A stretch of DNA of 64,000 bases, taken from an uncultured Kineothrix sp. (GTDB lineage Bacteria; Bacillota; Clostridia; Lachnospirales; Lachnospiraceae). Positions within the stretch are counted from its first letter, which is position 1; every line of letters starts with the position of its first letter. A program made the position numbers and the translations under genes. Positions 1 to 8,201 of this stretch are shown here, piece after piece. Location: contig CAJUSR010000002.1 of the NCBI GenBank assembly GCA_910588855.1, positions 186,001-250,000 on the forward strand, read 5' to 3'. Under the pieces are notes generated by a model. The model was not told the DNA's origin and searched no databases. It saw only the letters and a list, made by a program, of their open reading frames with translations.

Positions 1-1188
1 ATTTTCAGATTTTCCATATATTTGAAAAGGTATCCCGTATTGGACAAGAAATCTTGTCAGATTGCCTGCCAGCGCATTGGTCCGGTAAATGACGGCTGTT
101 TCTTTCAGCTCGTCTTCTGTCATTTGGCGAAATTCATTTATCAGGTAATCCGTTTCTTCTTCCAAAGAGAGGAAAAAATGCAGTTTTACTTCTTCTCCGC
201 CTGTTTTTTCCGCCCGCAGGCATTTCACAAAGCGGTTTTGATTATCAGCAATCAAAAGAGAGGCAGCTTTTACAATTTTTTCTGTGCATCGGTAATTGAT
301 ATCCAGAAAAACCTGCGAAGCCCCTTTGTAATCATGAATAAATTGCTTCATGATATTAGGCCCTGCGCCCCGGAAGCCGTAAATGGACTGGTCATCATCC
401 CCTACTACAAACAAATTGTTTTCGGGTGCGGCTAATTTTTGAAGTATCCGGTATTGAAGCGGGCCGATATCCTGAAATTCGTCCACCAAAATATGGGAAA
501 AACGTTCTTGCCAATAGGCGAGAAGGCTTTTGTCTTTTGCCAGCATTTTATTGCAAAGAAGAATCATATCATCAAAATCCAGTTTTTGATTTTCTTCCAT
601 GATACGGCAATATTCCCTGAAAATGCCGGGAAAATATTTCCGGACAGGTTCCTCTTGTGCCCCTTCCGCATCGCCGCCGTTTTTGCCGTCCGAATATTCT
701 TGGAGGTCAGAATCTTCCTTGTTTTTGGCTTTGCTGATTTCCTGGAACAGTTTATCTATCATATCTCTGTCAGCATCTTCTATGCCATACATGGCCAAGC
801 TATGTTTTAAGTATTGTATTTTTTCTTTGGAAGATATAGGGATAAAGTTTCCTTTTCCATTACAGGATTTCAAAATATGGTAGTAAATGGCATGAAATGT
901 GCCAAAAGAAACGGAGCGGTAGGCGCCATGTGTCAATTTGTGGAAACGTTCCTGCATTTCCAGTGCAGCTGATTTTGCAAAAGTGATAACGAGGATTTTA
1001 TCGGGAGAAACCCCATGATGGCAGATTAGATGACGAATCCGCCGAATCATTAGAAAAGTTTTGCCGCTTCCGGGACCGGCCAGAACCTGCATCGGCCCGG
1101 AAGCGTGTTCAATTGCTTTTCTTTGCGCAGGGGATGCCTCCCCTGTTGGTTTTAAAACCGGAAGAGTCGGTACCGGCTGGCTATCCAC
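1..1188 (-). CDS. UvrD/PcrA-type ATP-dependent DNA helicase (3' end outside window)
   Basis: Superfamily 1A DNA helicase that unwinds DNA 3' to 5' using ATP, as in repair or replication restart. The 396 visible codons show Walker A GPGSGKT near residue 32, motif Ia (ITFAKSAA), the Walker B region (ILVDEFQDI) and motif III (VVGDDDQSIYGFRGA), in the order typical of UvrD/PcrA/Rep. The C-terminal half lies beyond base 1. I start it at a GTG at 1188, which overlaps the end of gltX by 8 nt and has an AAAGGG-type ribosome site just upstream, so it is translationally coupled as the last visible gene of the hydrogenase-gltX operon. Family is certain; which UvrD paralogue it is cannot be told from the visible part. 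Confidence 0.9.
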   Translation of the reverse strand, partial: MDSQPVPTLPVLKPTGEASPAQRKAIEHASGPMQVLAGPGSGKTFLMIRRIRHLICHHGVSPDKILVITFAKSAALEMQERFHKLTHGAYRSVSFGTFHAIYYHILKSCNGKGNFIPISSKEKIQYLKHSLAMYGIEDADRDMIDKLFQEISKAKNKEDSDLQEYSDGKNGGDAEGAQEEPVRKYFPGIFREYCRIMEENQKLDFDDMILLCNKMLAKDKSLLAYWQERFSHILVDEFQDIGPLQYRILQKLAAPENNLFVVGDDDQSIYGFRGAGPNIMKQFIHDYKGASQVFLDINYRCTEKIVKAASLLIADNQNRFVKCLRAEKTGGEEVKLHFFLSLEEETDYLINEFRQMTEDELKETAVIYRTNALAGNLTRFLVQYGIPFQIYGKSEN

Positions 1189-2641
1189 AGACGCCCTTTA
1201 GCAAGTCAATCCCTTTTTGGATACGGGCTATAGACTCCTCTTTGCCAAGGATTTCCATAATTTCCGTAGCTCCGGCAGGCGTCATCTGTTTGCCGGATAC
1301 TGCCGTTCTGATTGGCCACATCACATAGCCGTTTTTACAGCCTTTTTCTTCCACATAGGCAACAAGCATTTGATAAAGGGATGCGTTATCAAACTTCTCT
1401 TGCTTTTCTATTACAGGGAGAAGCTCTTCTAAGACTTCCAAAGAAGAGGCTGCTGTGGTTTTCATTTTTTTATGAGTGTACATAGCGGCATCATAGTCTG
1501 GCAGCTTTTGGAAAAAGTCCACCATCTCTTTTATATCAGGCAAGATTTCAATCCTTGTCTTTACCATTTCCGCTATTTTCTTAAGGTCTAAATCTTTGGT
1601 AATAACTTCTTTCAGAAAAGGTTCTGCCATAGGATAAAACGTGTCAAAATCCATAGCTTTCATATATTCCCCATTCATCCATTTCAATTTCGTATAATCG
1701 AAAACGGCAGGTGATTTGGATATATGATGATAATCAAAGGCTTTTATCAATTCTTCCAAAGAAAAAATCTCTTCGTTCCCTTCCGGGCTCCATCCCAAAA
1801 GCGCAACAAAATTTATCACGGCTTCCGACAAAAAGCCTTGTTCGATTAAATCTTCATAAGAAGAATGCCCACAGCGTTTGGATAACTTATGATGCTCTTC
1901 ATCTGTAATCAATGGGCAATGCACATAGACGGGCACTTCCCATCCAAATGCTTCATAGAGCCGGTTATATTTGGGGGAAGAGGATAAATATTCGTTTCCT
2001 CTTACCACATGGGTAATCCCCATCAAATGGTCGTCCACCACATTGGCAAAATTGTAGGTAGGATAGCCGTCGGACTTGATGAGAATCATATCATCCAGCT
2101 CGCTATTGTCTACGGTAATATCTCCATATATTTTATCCTGGAAGGTGGTGGTTCCTTCGGTAGGGTTATTTTGTCGGATAACATAAGGGGTATTGGCTGC
2201 CAGTTTTTCTTCTATCTTTTCTTTGGGCAAATGCAGGCAATGTTTGTCATAAACGTTGATCTCCTTCCCGGCCACGGTCTGATTTAAGGTTGCCAGACGC
2301 TCTTTATCACAGAAACAGTAATAGGCTTCCCCTTTGTCAATCAATTGCTTTGCATATTCCAAGTAAATCCCTTTAGCCTGGCGCTCACTTTGGACATAAG
2401 GTCCTACGCCTTTGTCTTTGTCCGGCCCTTCGTCGTGGATTAGCCCTGTCTTTTCCAACGTACGGTAAATGATTTCTACCGCCCCTTCCACATATCTTTC
2501 CTGGTCGGTATCTTCTATGCGCAGGATAAAATCCCCTCCCTCATGCTTGGCAATTAAATAAGCGTAAAGGGCTGTCCTCAAATTGCCTACATGCATACGT
2601 CCGGTAGGGCTTGGGGCATATCTTGTTCTTATTTTCGTCAT
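1181..2641 (-). CDS. gltX: Glutamyl-tRNA synthetase
   Basis: Class I aminoacyl-tRNA synthetase that charges tRNA-Glu with glutamate in the cytoplasm; in many Firmicutes the same enzyme also mischarges tRNA-Gln. At 486 residues it has the usual length. The HIGH signature appears as HVGN in PSPTGRMHVGNLRTALY near residue 12, and the KMSKS loop as KLSKR near residue 255. The start ATG overlaps the hydrogenase stop as ATGA, and its own stop overlaps the helicase start, so three functionally different genes are tightly coupled. The chromosomal pairing with a hydrogenase is odd, but each gene is intact. Confidence 0.97.
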   Translation of the reverse strand: MTKIRTRYAPSPTGRMHVGNLRTALYAYLIAKHEGGDFILRIEDTDQERYVEGAVEIIYRTLEKTGLIHDEGPDKDKGVGPYVQSERQAKGIYLEYAKQLIDKGEAYYCFCDKERLATLNQTVAGKEINVYDKHCLHLPKEKIEEKLAANTPYVIRQNNPTEGTTTFQDKIYGDITVDNSELDDMILIKSDGYPTYNFANVVDDHLMGITHVVRGNEYLSSSPKYNRLYEAFGWEVPVYVHCPLITDEEHHKLSKRCGHSSYEDLIEQGFLSEAVINFVALLGWSPEGNEEIFSLEELIKAFDYHHISKSPAVFDYTKLKWMNGEYMKAMDFDTFYPMAEPFLKEVITKDLDLKKIAEMVKTRIEILPDIKEMVDFFQKLPDYDAAMYTHKKMKTTAASSLEVLEELLPVIEKQEKFDNASLYQMLVAYVEEKGCKNGYVMWPIRTAVSGKQMTPAGATEIMEILGKEESIARIQKGIDLLKGVCG

Positions 2642-4140
2642 GTATTTTCCATTCCTTTCCCTGTTTCCATTTCAGGTATTTTCTTTGCAGCTGCTGCTTT
2701 AAAGCCGGCCACCTCTTTTGCGGCCTGCGGAATCGGGATATTGGTGCCGGCTCCGGCTACGCAGCCTCCCGGGCAAGCCATTCCTTCAATCAGGCATCCG
2801 CTTTTCTTTCCCGCTTTGGCCAACATCAATATTTTACGGCACTCCGTAAGGCTTTCCGCATGTTCTATATTAACATCTACGTCAGGATAATATTCCCGGA
2901 TGCACTCTTCAATCGCATTGGCTACGCCTCCGGCTACACCATATCCACGTCCGGCTCCTGTGGCATCGTCCATTTTTACCGTGGCAGCAACATCGTTTAA
3001 CTGGATTCCTTTGGCTTCAAACATTCCGGCAAGCTCTTCAAAGGTGATGACAAAATCCACGTCGGAACGGATGGTCCTTCTGGATGCTTCCAGTTTTTTG
3101 GAAGCGCACGGACCGATAAATACCACACTGGCATCGGGATGGTCTTCCTTTATTTTGCGGGCTGTGGCAACCATAGGTGTCAGGGCATTGGATATCTTGT
3201 CGATGGTTTCCGGGAAAAATTTTTTCGCCAGCATAGACCATGACGGACAGCAGGATGTCAAAAGGAAGGGAAGCTCTTTTGTGGCAACTGCATGGACATA
3301 ATGCTCCGCTTCTGCCATTGCTCCCATATCAGCGCCGATTGCCGTTTCATATACATCGAAAAAGCCTAATTCTTTTAAGGCGGTCTTTATCATATCCGGT
3401 GTGACATTTTTGCCGAATTGGCCGACAAATGCAGGGGCAACCTGAGCGATGATTTTCTTCCCCGACTGCATTTTCCGGATAAGCTGGAATATCTGGGATT
3501 TATCCGCAATTGCCCCAAAAGGACAGTTTACCATGCACTGTCCGCAGGATACGCACAAATCGGTGTCAATGACTGCACGCCCCTTTTCGTCATTCTTAAT
3601 AGCGTTTACCCCGCAGGCAGAAAGGCATGGCCTTACCTGATGGGAAATCGCATCATAAGGGCATACGGTTTTACATTTTCCGCATTTAATACATTTTTCC
3701 TGGTCAATAATGGATTTGCCGTCCTTCATGGAAATCGCCCCTCTTGGGCAGACTTCCCGGCAAGGATGTGCCACACAACCCATGCACCGGTCCGTAACTT
3801 CATAACGGTTTTCCGGACAGGCATTGCAGGCGGAAGGGATTACCTGCATTAACGGAGGCTCATAATATTTTTCGTCGATATTGCTTTCAGCCAGCCCCTG
3901 GGTCACATGAACCGGAGCGTTTTCCGGCCGCAGCGAAAGCCCCATAGCAAGCCGGATGCGCTCTCTCACAATGGCGCGTTCCCTGTAAATATTGCCATAT
4001 TGGGATTCGTCGTAGTCTACTATCTTATAAGGCAATGCTTCCACATCGTTGATTAAATCATCCGATGTATAAGCAAGATTGGCTACTTCCTTAAAAATAC
4101 GCCTGCGTATTTTCCGGACCTGTGTATCAATACCTCTCAT
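2638..4140 (-). CDS. [FeFe] hydrogenase, monomeric group B type
   Basis: Iron-only hydrogenase expected to reduce protons or oxidise H2 with ferredoxin. The 500-residue protein has a cysteine-rich N-terminal half, with [4Fe-4S] motifs around C105/C108, C119-C131, C150-C160 and C196-C206. The H-cluster domain follows: L1 TSCCPSW (295-301), L2 GPCASKK (343-349), L3 MACPGGC (454-460). All four H-cluster cysteines and the proton-relay cysteine are present. GPC in place of the MPC of HydA1-type enzymes, and the extra N-terminal cysteines, point to the poorly characterised group B. I start it at ATG 4140 (AAGGAG, 6 nt spacing), not the in-frame ATG 21 nt upstream, which has no ribosome site. A Rex-like operator lies about 60 nt upstream. 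Confidence 0.9.
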   Translation of the reverse strand: MRGIDTQVRKIRRRIFKEVANLAYTSDDLINDVEALPYKIVDYDESQYGNIYRERAIVRERIRLAMGLSLRPENAPVHVTQGLAESNIDEKYYEPPLMQVIPSACNACPENRYEVTDRCMGCVAHPCREVCPRGAISMKDGKSIIDQEKCIKCGKCKTVCPYDAISHQVRPCLSACGVNAIKNDEKGRAVIDTDLCVSCGQCMVNCPFGAIADKSQIFQLIRKMQSGKKIIAQVAPAFVGQFGKNVTPDMIKTALKELGFFDVYETAIGADMGAMAEAEHYVHAVATKELPFLLTSCCPSWSMLAKKFFPETIDKISNALTPMVATARKIKEDHPDASVVFIGPCASKKLEASRRTIRSDVDFVITFEELAGMFEAKGIQLNDVAATVKMDDATGAGRGYGVAGGVANAIEECIREYYPDVDVNIEHAESLTECRKILMLAKAGKKSGCLIEGMACPGGCVAGAGTNIPIPQAAKEVAGFKAAAAKKIPEMETGKGMENT

Positions 4141-4197
4141 AGTTTTCTCCTTAATTTCCAAGGGGAAAATCTATTTTATATAGATATCCCCAAAACA

Positions 4198-4215
4198 TTG
4201 TTAATAATTTATCAT
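4198..4215 (-). promoter_or_regulatory. Candidate Rex operator upstream of the hydrogenase
   Basis: The 18-bp site reads TTGTTAA-taat-TTATCAT on the plus strand and matches 12 of the 14 defined positions of the Rex consensus TTGTTAA-N4-TTAACAA. It sits in the AT-rich gap between feoB and the hydrogenase, about 58 nt upstream of the hydrogenase start. Rex is the NADH/NAD+-sensing repressor of fermentation and hydrogenase genes in Clostridia, so redox control is plausible. I could not identify a convincing -35/-10 pair next to it. Confidence 0.5.
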
Positions 4216-4287
4216 TGCGCTATTTATTATTTTTACACAAAAAGGGGAAGAAATCAAGGTATTTTCACAAACATCATGCTTTTTAGC

Positions 4288-6315
4288 TCAAATAAAAGAA
4301 AGAAACAAGCTTCCTGTTTGGAAAATAATTACGGAGATTGTCCAGGCAAAGAGAAGCTGGAAAGTAATCATCCCCAGTGTGAACTTCCATGAGTTGCTTT
4401 CTTTTTTTATAGTAGCTACGGTGGCGATGCAAGGTACATAGAGCAGGCAGAAAACCATGAGTGAAAAAGCGTTGAGCGGGCCGAAACCGGGGTTCATGCT
4501 TTGGATATTTTGGACAATTGTCTGCATTCCCGCCTGCGAGTTGGCATTGGCAACGCCAAAAAGGACGGCGAAGCTGGAAACCACTACTTCTTTTGCAGAA
4601 ATGCCTGATATGAGCGCTACAACAATCTGCCACATTCCAAGGCCTGCAGGAACGAGGAGCGGAACAAGAAAACGTCCGATTGCTGCGCCAAAGCTGTCCG
4701 CCGGATTTTTGACCAGCCCTAGAGGGCCAAAATTCAACACGAACCATATAACGATGGATGCGATAAAAATAGTGGTTCCGGCTTTGGACAAATAATCTTT
4801 TAGCTTATTCCAGACATATATCCGTATCGTTCTTGGGTTTGGCCGTTTATATTCCGGAAGTTCTATTAGAAGGGAATTGTTTTCTTTCCCTTTTTCCATT
4901 TTATGGATAACTTTTGCTACCAGAATGGCGATGACCATCCCGATTACATACATAGAAAAAGCGACAATTGCGGCATATTTGCCAAAAAACATATCCGAAA
5001 ACAGAACATAGATGGGAAGTCTGGCGGAACAGGACATAAAAGGGGTAACAATCATGGTTTTCCTCCGGTCATGTTCTGTTTCTAAAGCCCGGGTAGCCAT
5101 AATTGCAGGCACGGTACAGCCGAAACCTAATATCATTGGAAGAAAAGCTTTTCCGGAAAGCCCTACTTTCCCCATAATACTGTCCATGACATAGGCTACC
5201 CGTGACATATAACCGCTGTCCTCCAAAATGGCAAGGGCCAAAAACAGTATGAAGATATTGGGGATGAAGGTAAGAATCCCCCCTACACCGGCAATGATGC
5301 CATCGACTACAAGGGATTGCATCCAGCCGGTTACGTTTATAGAGGCGAGGAGATGGAAAACCCCTTCCGACAATTTGTCCAACCCGATTTCAAAATAACC
5401 TTTGAGGAAATCCCCAACCGCAAAGGTTAAAAAGAAAACAAAACACATAATGAGCAAAAATACCGGAACGCCCCAAATAGGGTGCGTCAGCAGTGCGTCC
5501 ACTTTGTCCGTTAATTCCTTTTTTTTCTCTTTATGAAACAGGGTTTCGTTTACAATATGTTCTATGTAATTATATTTTGCCTGGATAATTTCTTTTTCAT
5601 AGCTTCTCTCCACTACATTGGTGAGGGAAAAGGGATGTTCTTTCCTTACTTCTTCATCGTCTTCCAACAGTTTAATGGCATGCCAGCGCACCGATGAATG
5701 GGTCGGATAATGAGCCTGCATCATCACTTCCAATTTGGCAAGTTTTTCTTCAATCTCTTCCCCATAAGAAAGGACATTACCTTTAGGACCTTCCTCATAA
5801 TGATGAACAACCGCATGAAGCAGGATATCAAGACCAGTCCTTTTGGCTGCAGAAACAGGTACTACCGGGATATCCCCCAAAAGTTCCGGCAGACGGTGCA
5901 AATCAATTTCCATCCCGCGCTCTTCTACAATATCCATCATGTTAAGTGCAAGTACCATCGGCTTTCCAAGCTCTAAAAGCTGCATGGTCAGGTAAAGGTT
6001 TCTCTCCAAAGAGGAGGCATCTACAATATTCACGATGACTTCGATGTCGTCATCCATCACGCATTGTCTGGTTACCTTTTCTTCTATCGTGTAGCAGGTA
6101 AGGGAATAAATCCCAGGAGTATCTACTAGTGTCAGGTGGAACCCTTCGTATTCGGCCTCACCTTCCATCCTTTCTACGGTGACACCGGGCCAGTTGGCAA
6201 CTTTTAGCTTAGAGCCGGTAATCGCGTTGAAAAGCGTGGTTTTTCCGCAGTTTGGATTCCCTACAAATGCGACATGCACTGTCTTTTCTTTATCAATCAT
6301 TTCCCTGTCAATCAT
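4288..6315 (-). CDS. feoB: Ferrous iron transport protein B
   Basis: Inner membrane Fe(II) transporter with an N-terminal GTPase. The 675-residue protein shows G1 GNPNCGKT near residue 17, switch I WPGVTVE, G3 DTPGIYSL, G4 NMMD and G5 SAAKRTG in the first 200 residues. After the cytosolic linker it has a polytopic membrane domain from about residue 280 containing the conserved gate sequences GFGCTVPAIMATR and SCSARLPIYV. The start has an AAAGGAGG ribosome site about 9 nt upstream. It follows feoA by 20 nt and shares its Fur-type promoter. Length and motifs are normal; no FeoC gene follows. Confidence 0.97.
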   Translation of the reverse strand: MIDREMIDKEKTVHVAFVGNPNCGKTTLFNAITGSKLKVANWPGVTVERMEGEAEYEGFHLTLVDTPGIYSLTCYTIEEKVTRQCVMDDDIEVIVNIVDASSLERNLYLTMQLLELGKPMVLALNMMDIVEERGMEIDLHRLPELLGDIPVVPVSAAKRTGLDILLHAVVHHYEEGPKGNVLSYGEEIEEKLAKLEVMMQAHYPTHSSVRWHAIKLLEDDEEVRKEHPFSLTNVVERSYEKEIIQAKYNYIEHIVNETLFHKEKKKELTDKVDALLTHPIWGVPVFLLIMCFVFFLTFAVGDFLKGYFEIGLDKLSEGVFHLLASINVTGWMQSLVVDGIIAGVGGILTFIPNIFILFLALAILEDSGYMSRVAYVMDSIMGKVGLSGKAFLPMILGFGCTVPAIMATRALETEHDRRKTMIVTPFMSCSARLPIYVLFSDMFFGKYAAIVAFSMYVIGMVIAILVAKVIHKMEKGKENNSLLIELPEYKRPNPRTIRIYVWNKLKDYLSKAGTTIFIASIVIWFVLNFGPLGLVKNPADSFGAAIGRFLVPLLVPAGLGMWQIVVALISGISAKEVVVSSFAVLFGVANANSQAGMQTIVQNIQSMNPGFGPLNAFSLMVFCLLYVPCIATVATIKKESNSWKFTLGMITFQLLFAWTISVIIFQTGSLFLSFI

Positions 6316-6335
6316 CGCCTTTTTCCTCCTTTGTC

Positions 6336-6584
6336 TTATAAAACAGAAACCTTGTTGCAGGTAGTTTGGCTTTTGACTTCAATGCCGGAAGAAATATGTT
6401 TTCCTAACGCCAGCCTGGTTCCTCTCACTTGAATAATTAGTGCCCCTTCCTTTTTACGGTTTAAAATTTTTACTTTTGTTCCGTCGTTTAACCCTAATGC
6501 CTGTAGCCTTCTGGTTATGGGCTCTTCTACATATACCCCGCATACTTCATATGTTCCGCCTTTTTGTCCTTCGTAAAGAGTCAT
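6336..6584 (-). CDS. feoA: Ferrous iron transport protein A
   Basis: Small cytoplasmic SH3-like protein of 82 residues that supports FeoB-dependent Fe(II) uptake. The FeoA fold is recognisable from the central ITRRLQALGLNDGTKVKI segment and the following ALIIQVRGTRLALGKHIS. It is the first gene of feoA-feoB, 20 nt before feoB, and is transcribed from a near-perfect sigma-A promoter overlapped downstream by a Fur box. Nothing unusual in the coding sequence. Confidence 0.93.
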   Translation of the reverse strand: MTLYEGQKGGTYEVCGVYVEEPITRRLQALGLNDGTKVKILNRKKEGALIIQVRGTRLALGKHISSGIEVKSQTTCNKVSVL

Positions 6585-6610
6585 GTATCCACCTCTGCCT
6601 AAATGTTTTT

Positions 6611-6629
6611 GATATTGATTCTCATTTTA
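6611..6629 (-). promoter_or_regulatory. Fur box of feoAB
   Basis: The plus-strand 19-mer GATATTGATTCTCATTTTA matches 14 of 19 positions of the classical Fur box GATAATGATAATCATTATC. It begins 7 bp downstream of the feoA -10 hexamer, so bound Fur would cover the transcription start. Iron-replete repression of feoAB is the expected outcome. Confidence 0.75.
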
Positions 6630-6636
6630 CAAAACT

Positions 6637-6665
6637 ATTATAAAACGCAGGATAGAGAATGTCAA
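6637..6665 (-). promoter_or_regulatory. Sigma-A promoter of feoAB
   Basis: On the minus strand TTGACA (6660-6665) and TATAAT (6637-6642) are both exact consensus hexamers with a 17-bp spacer. The predicted start near 6630 falls at the edge of the Fur box, giving a leader of about 45 nt before feoA. Confidence 0.85.
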
Positions 6666-6765
6666 TATAGTTTGGCAATTGAGAAAAAGTGTGAAATACA
6701 AACACGATAAAAGGAACCTAACATATAGTATATTAGAAACATTCAGATTTTATGAAAGGAGTATT

Positions 6766-6936
6766 ATGCAGGATTATAATTTCAACGAATATTTTGACCG
6801 TTTTCCGTTGGCTATGGCATATGTGCCCTGGCAGCACCTTACACAGATATATGAAGACTTGGATAAGGCATATTGTACCGGCACTATCTTTCCGGAACTG
6901 ACAAAACCGTTTACAGGAAGGAGATGCGTGCAATGA
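6766..6936 (+). CDS. cotJA: Spore coat associated protein CotJA
   Basis: 56-residue protein of the CotJ group, found in the coat of Bacillus and clostridial spores and needed there for CotJC assembly. The family signature PLAMAYVPWQ and the later GTIFPELTKPF are clear. I start at ATG 6766, preceded by AAAGGAG with 4-5 nt spacing; the longer reading frame upstream lacks a ribosome site. First gene of cotJABC, with stop overlapping the cotJB start as ATGA. Upstream at 6722-6730 is CATATAGTA, which resembles a sigma-K -10 (CATAnnnTA), but I see no good sigma-E -35. Confidence 0.9.
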   Translation: MQDYNFNEYFDRFPLAMAYVPWQHLTQIYEDLDKAYCTGTIFPELTKPFTGRRCVQ

Positions 6937-7202
6937 GTTCTAAAATGAATAGCGAGCAGGAAAATATGCTCCGAAATATCGGAATTGTGGATTTTGTAAC
7001 CGTTGAAATGACGGAATATTTGGACACCCACCCTTTTGACAGGGAAGCTATGGAATATTTCAATCATTATATGCGGATGAAGAACCAAATGATGCGCGAT
7101 TATGCTGTCAAATTTGGTCCACTCTCCCTTTCCGTAGCCGATACATGCAGCAAAGAATGGAAATGGGCGCTACAGCCAATGCCTTGGGAAGGAGGATGTT
7201 AA
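6933..7202 (+). CDS. cotJB: Spore coat protein CotJB
   Basis: 89-residue CotJB homologue of the spore coat. Recognised by its position between cotJA and cotJC, its size, and the conserved D-THP-D-EA--YF--Y segment in the middle (LDTHPFDREAMEYFNHY), plus the C-terminal WPMPWE-like ending (LQPMPWEGGC). I start at ATG 6933, overlapping the cotJA stop, with an AAGGAG site 9 nt upstream; the open frame extends further into cotJA but those codons are overlap. The biochemical role of CotJB is not known. Confidence 0.9.
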   Translation: MSSKMNSEQENMLRNIGIVDFVTVEMTEYLDTHPFDREAMEYFNHYMRMKNQMMRDYAVKFGPLSLSVADTCSKEWKWALQPMPWEGGC

Positions 7203-7205
7203 GTT

Positions 7206-7811
7206 ATGTGGAATTATGAAAAAAGGTTACAATTTCCGGTAAAAATTACGCAGCCTAACGCGAAACTTGCCCAAGTTATTATCAGTCAATTCGGAGGCCC
7301 GGACGGTGAACTGGCGGCATCCATGCGTTATTTGTCCCAGCGTTACAGTATGCCCTATAACGAAGTTGCCGGGCTGTTAACGGATATTGGTACGGAAGAA
7401 TTGGCACATATGGAAATGATTTCCGCCATCGTGTACCAATTGACGAAAAACCTTTCTATGGAAGAAATCGAAGCGTCCGGCTTTGACAAGTATTATGTGG
7501 ACCATACATTAGGCCTTTGGCCGCAGTCCGCCGGAGGCGTGCCCTTCAGTGCCTGCGTATTCCAATCGAAAGGGGATGCGATTACGGATTTGACGGAGGA
7601 TATGGCGGCAGAACAAAAAGCGCGGACCACATACGATAATATTCTACGTTTGGTTCATGACCAGGAAGTCTGCGACCCTATCCGCTTCTTGCGTGCAAGG
7701 GAAATTGTGCATTTCCAGAGGTTTGGGGAAGCACTGCGTATCGTGCAGGATAAATTGGATTCCAAGAATTTTTATGCGTTTAACCCGGAATTTGACAGAT
7801 GCAAATCATAA
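7206..7811 (+). CDS. cotJC: Spore coat protein CotJC, manganese catalase family
   Basis: 201-residue ferritin-like protein related to dimanganese catalases, located in the spore coat. The four-helix metal-site pattern is visible: EELAHMEM near residue 66 (ExxH) and REIVHFQRF near residue 170, with acidic residues in the intervening helices. In Bacillus CotJC is a major coat component; catalase activity is inferred from the fold and not established here. It follows cotJB by 3 nt with a GGAGG site, so the three genes form one operon, which faces divergently from feoAB. Confidence 0.93.
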   Translation: MWNYEKRLQFPVKITQPNAKLAQVIISQFGGPDGELAASMRYLSQRYSMPYNEVAGLLTDIGTEELAHMEMISAIVYQLTKNLSMEEIEASGFDKYYVDHTLGLWPQSAGGVPFSACVFQSKGDAITDLTEDMAAEQKARTTYDNILRLVHDQEVCDPIRFLRAREIVHFQRFGEALRIVQDKLDSKNFYAFNPEFDRCKS

Positions 7812-7834
7812 GTTAGCAAAAACTGGTTCCAATC

Positions 7835-7862
7835 GGGCGGAAGCAGAAAACCGTTTCCGCCC
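7835..7862. terminator. Possible bidirectional terminator between cotJC and the TfoX-like gene
   Basis: An 8-bp GC-rich stem (GGGCGGAA with TTCCGCCC) encloses a 12-nt loop between convergent genes. Neither side has a clean T-run; the plus side continues with a T-rich stretch about 8 nt later. Position suggests a terminator, sequence only partly supports it. Confidence 0.4.
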
Positions 7863-7868
7863 GGCGGA

Positions 7869-8195
7869 CTATTTGCCTTTCTTTTTCTTTGGTTTCGGTT
7901 CCGGCAGTTCCAGACAGGTTTCGGCAACAAATTTGACCAGCCATTCCCTGTTGTCAGTATCTTCTATCCGAAAATAAGGTTTTGCCCCTTTATATGGCGG
8001 TTCCTGCGGTAAATCGGGCGCCATTTGTTTGCCCGCTTCTGTGATTTTGACAAACAATTCATCGTCGCAAATAAGGGCAAATATTTTTCCGTCGCAGTAC
8101 ATGCCGTACTCACCGAACATCTTCCGGTAAGTAATGGCTCCGGCATCCGATAGTTGATCCGCAATATATTGTACAAATTCAGGCTTGCTTGCCAT
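7869..8195 (-). CDS. TfoX N-terminal domain protein
   Basis: 108-residue stand-alone TfoX/Sxy N-terminal domain. The family core KMFGEYGMYCDGKIFALICDDELFVK is present in residues 25-50 and the protein ends in a basic tail (PKPKKKKGK). In gamma-proteobacteria full-length Sxy activates competence genes; the short Firmicute forms lack the C-terminal domain and have no established role. It starts 6 nt after the DegV stop with a GAGAGGTG ribosome site, so it is co-transcribed with DegV. Confidence 0.85.
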   Translation of the reverse strand: MASKPEFVQYIADQLSDAGAITYRKMFGEYGMYCDGKIFALICDDELFVKITEAGKQMAPDLPQEPPYKGAKPYFRIEDTDNREWLVKFVAETCLELPEPKPKKKKGK

Positions 8196-8201
8196 AATAT
8201 G

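Noticed and set aside
22..883. Plus-strand open frames of 94-137 codons
   Set aside because: They lie opposite the UvrD-type helicase, which has clear motifs; no ribosome sites or similarity. Shadows.
4283..4747. 154-codon minus-strand frame overlapping the end of feoB
   Set aside because: Out of frame with feoB, cysteine and arginine rich, no similarity. Shadow.
6702..6730. Sigma-E or sigma-K promoter of cotJABC
   Set aside because: CATATAGTA fits a sigma-K -10 but the -35 is only a generic AC pair and no sigma-E -35 exists at the right distance; too weak to list as a feature.
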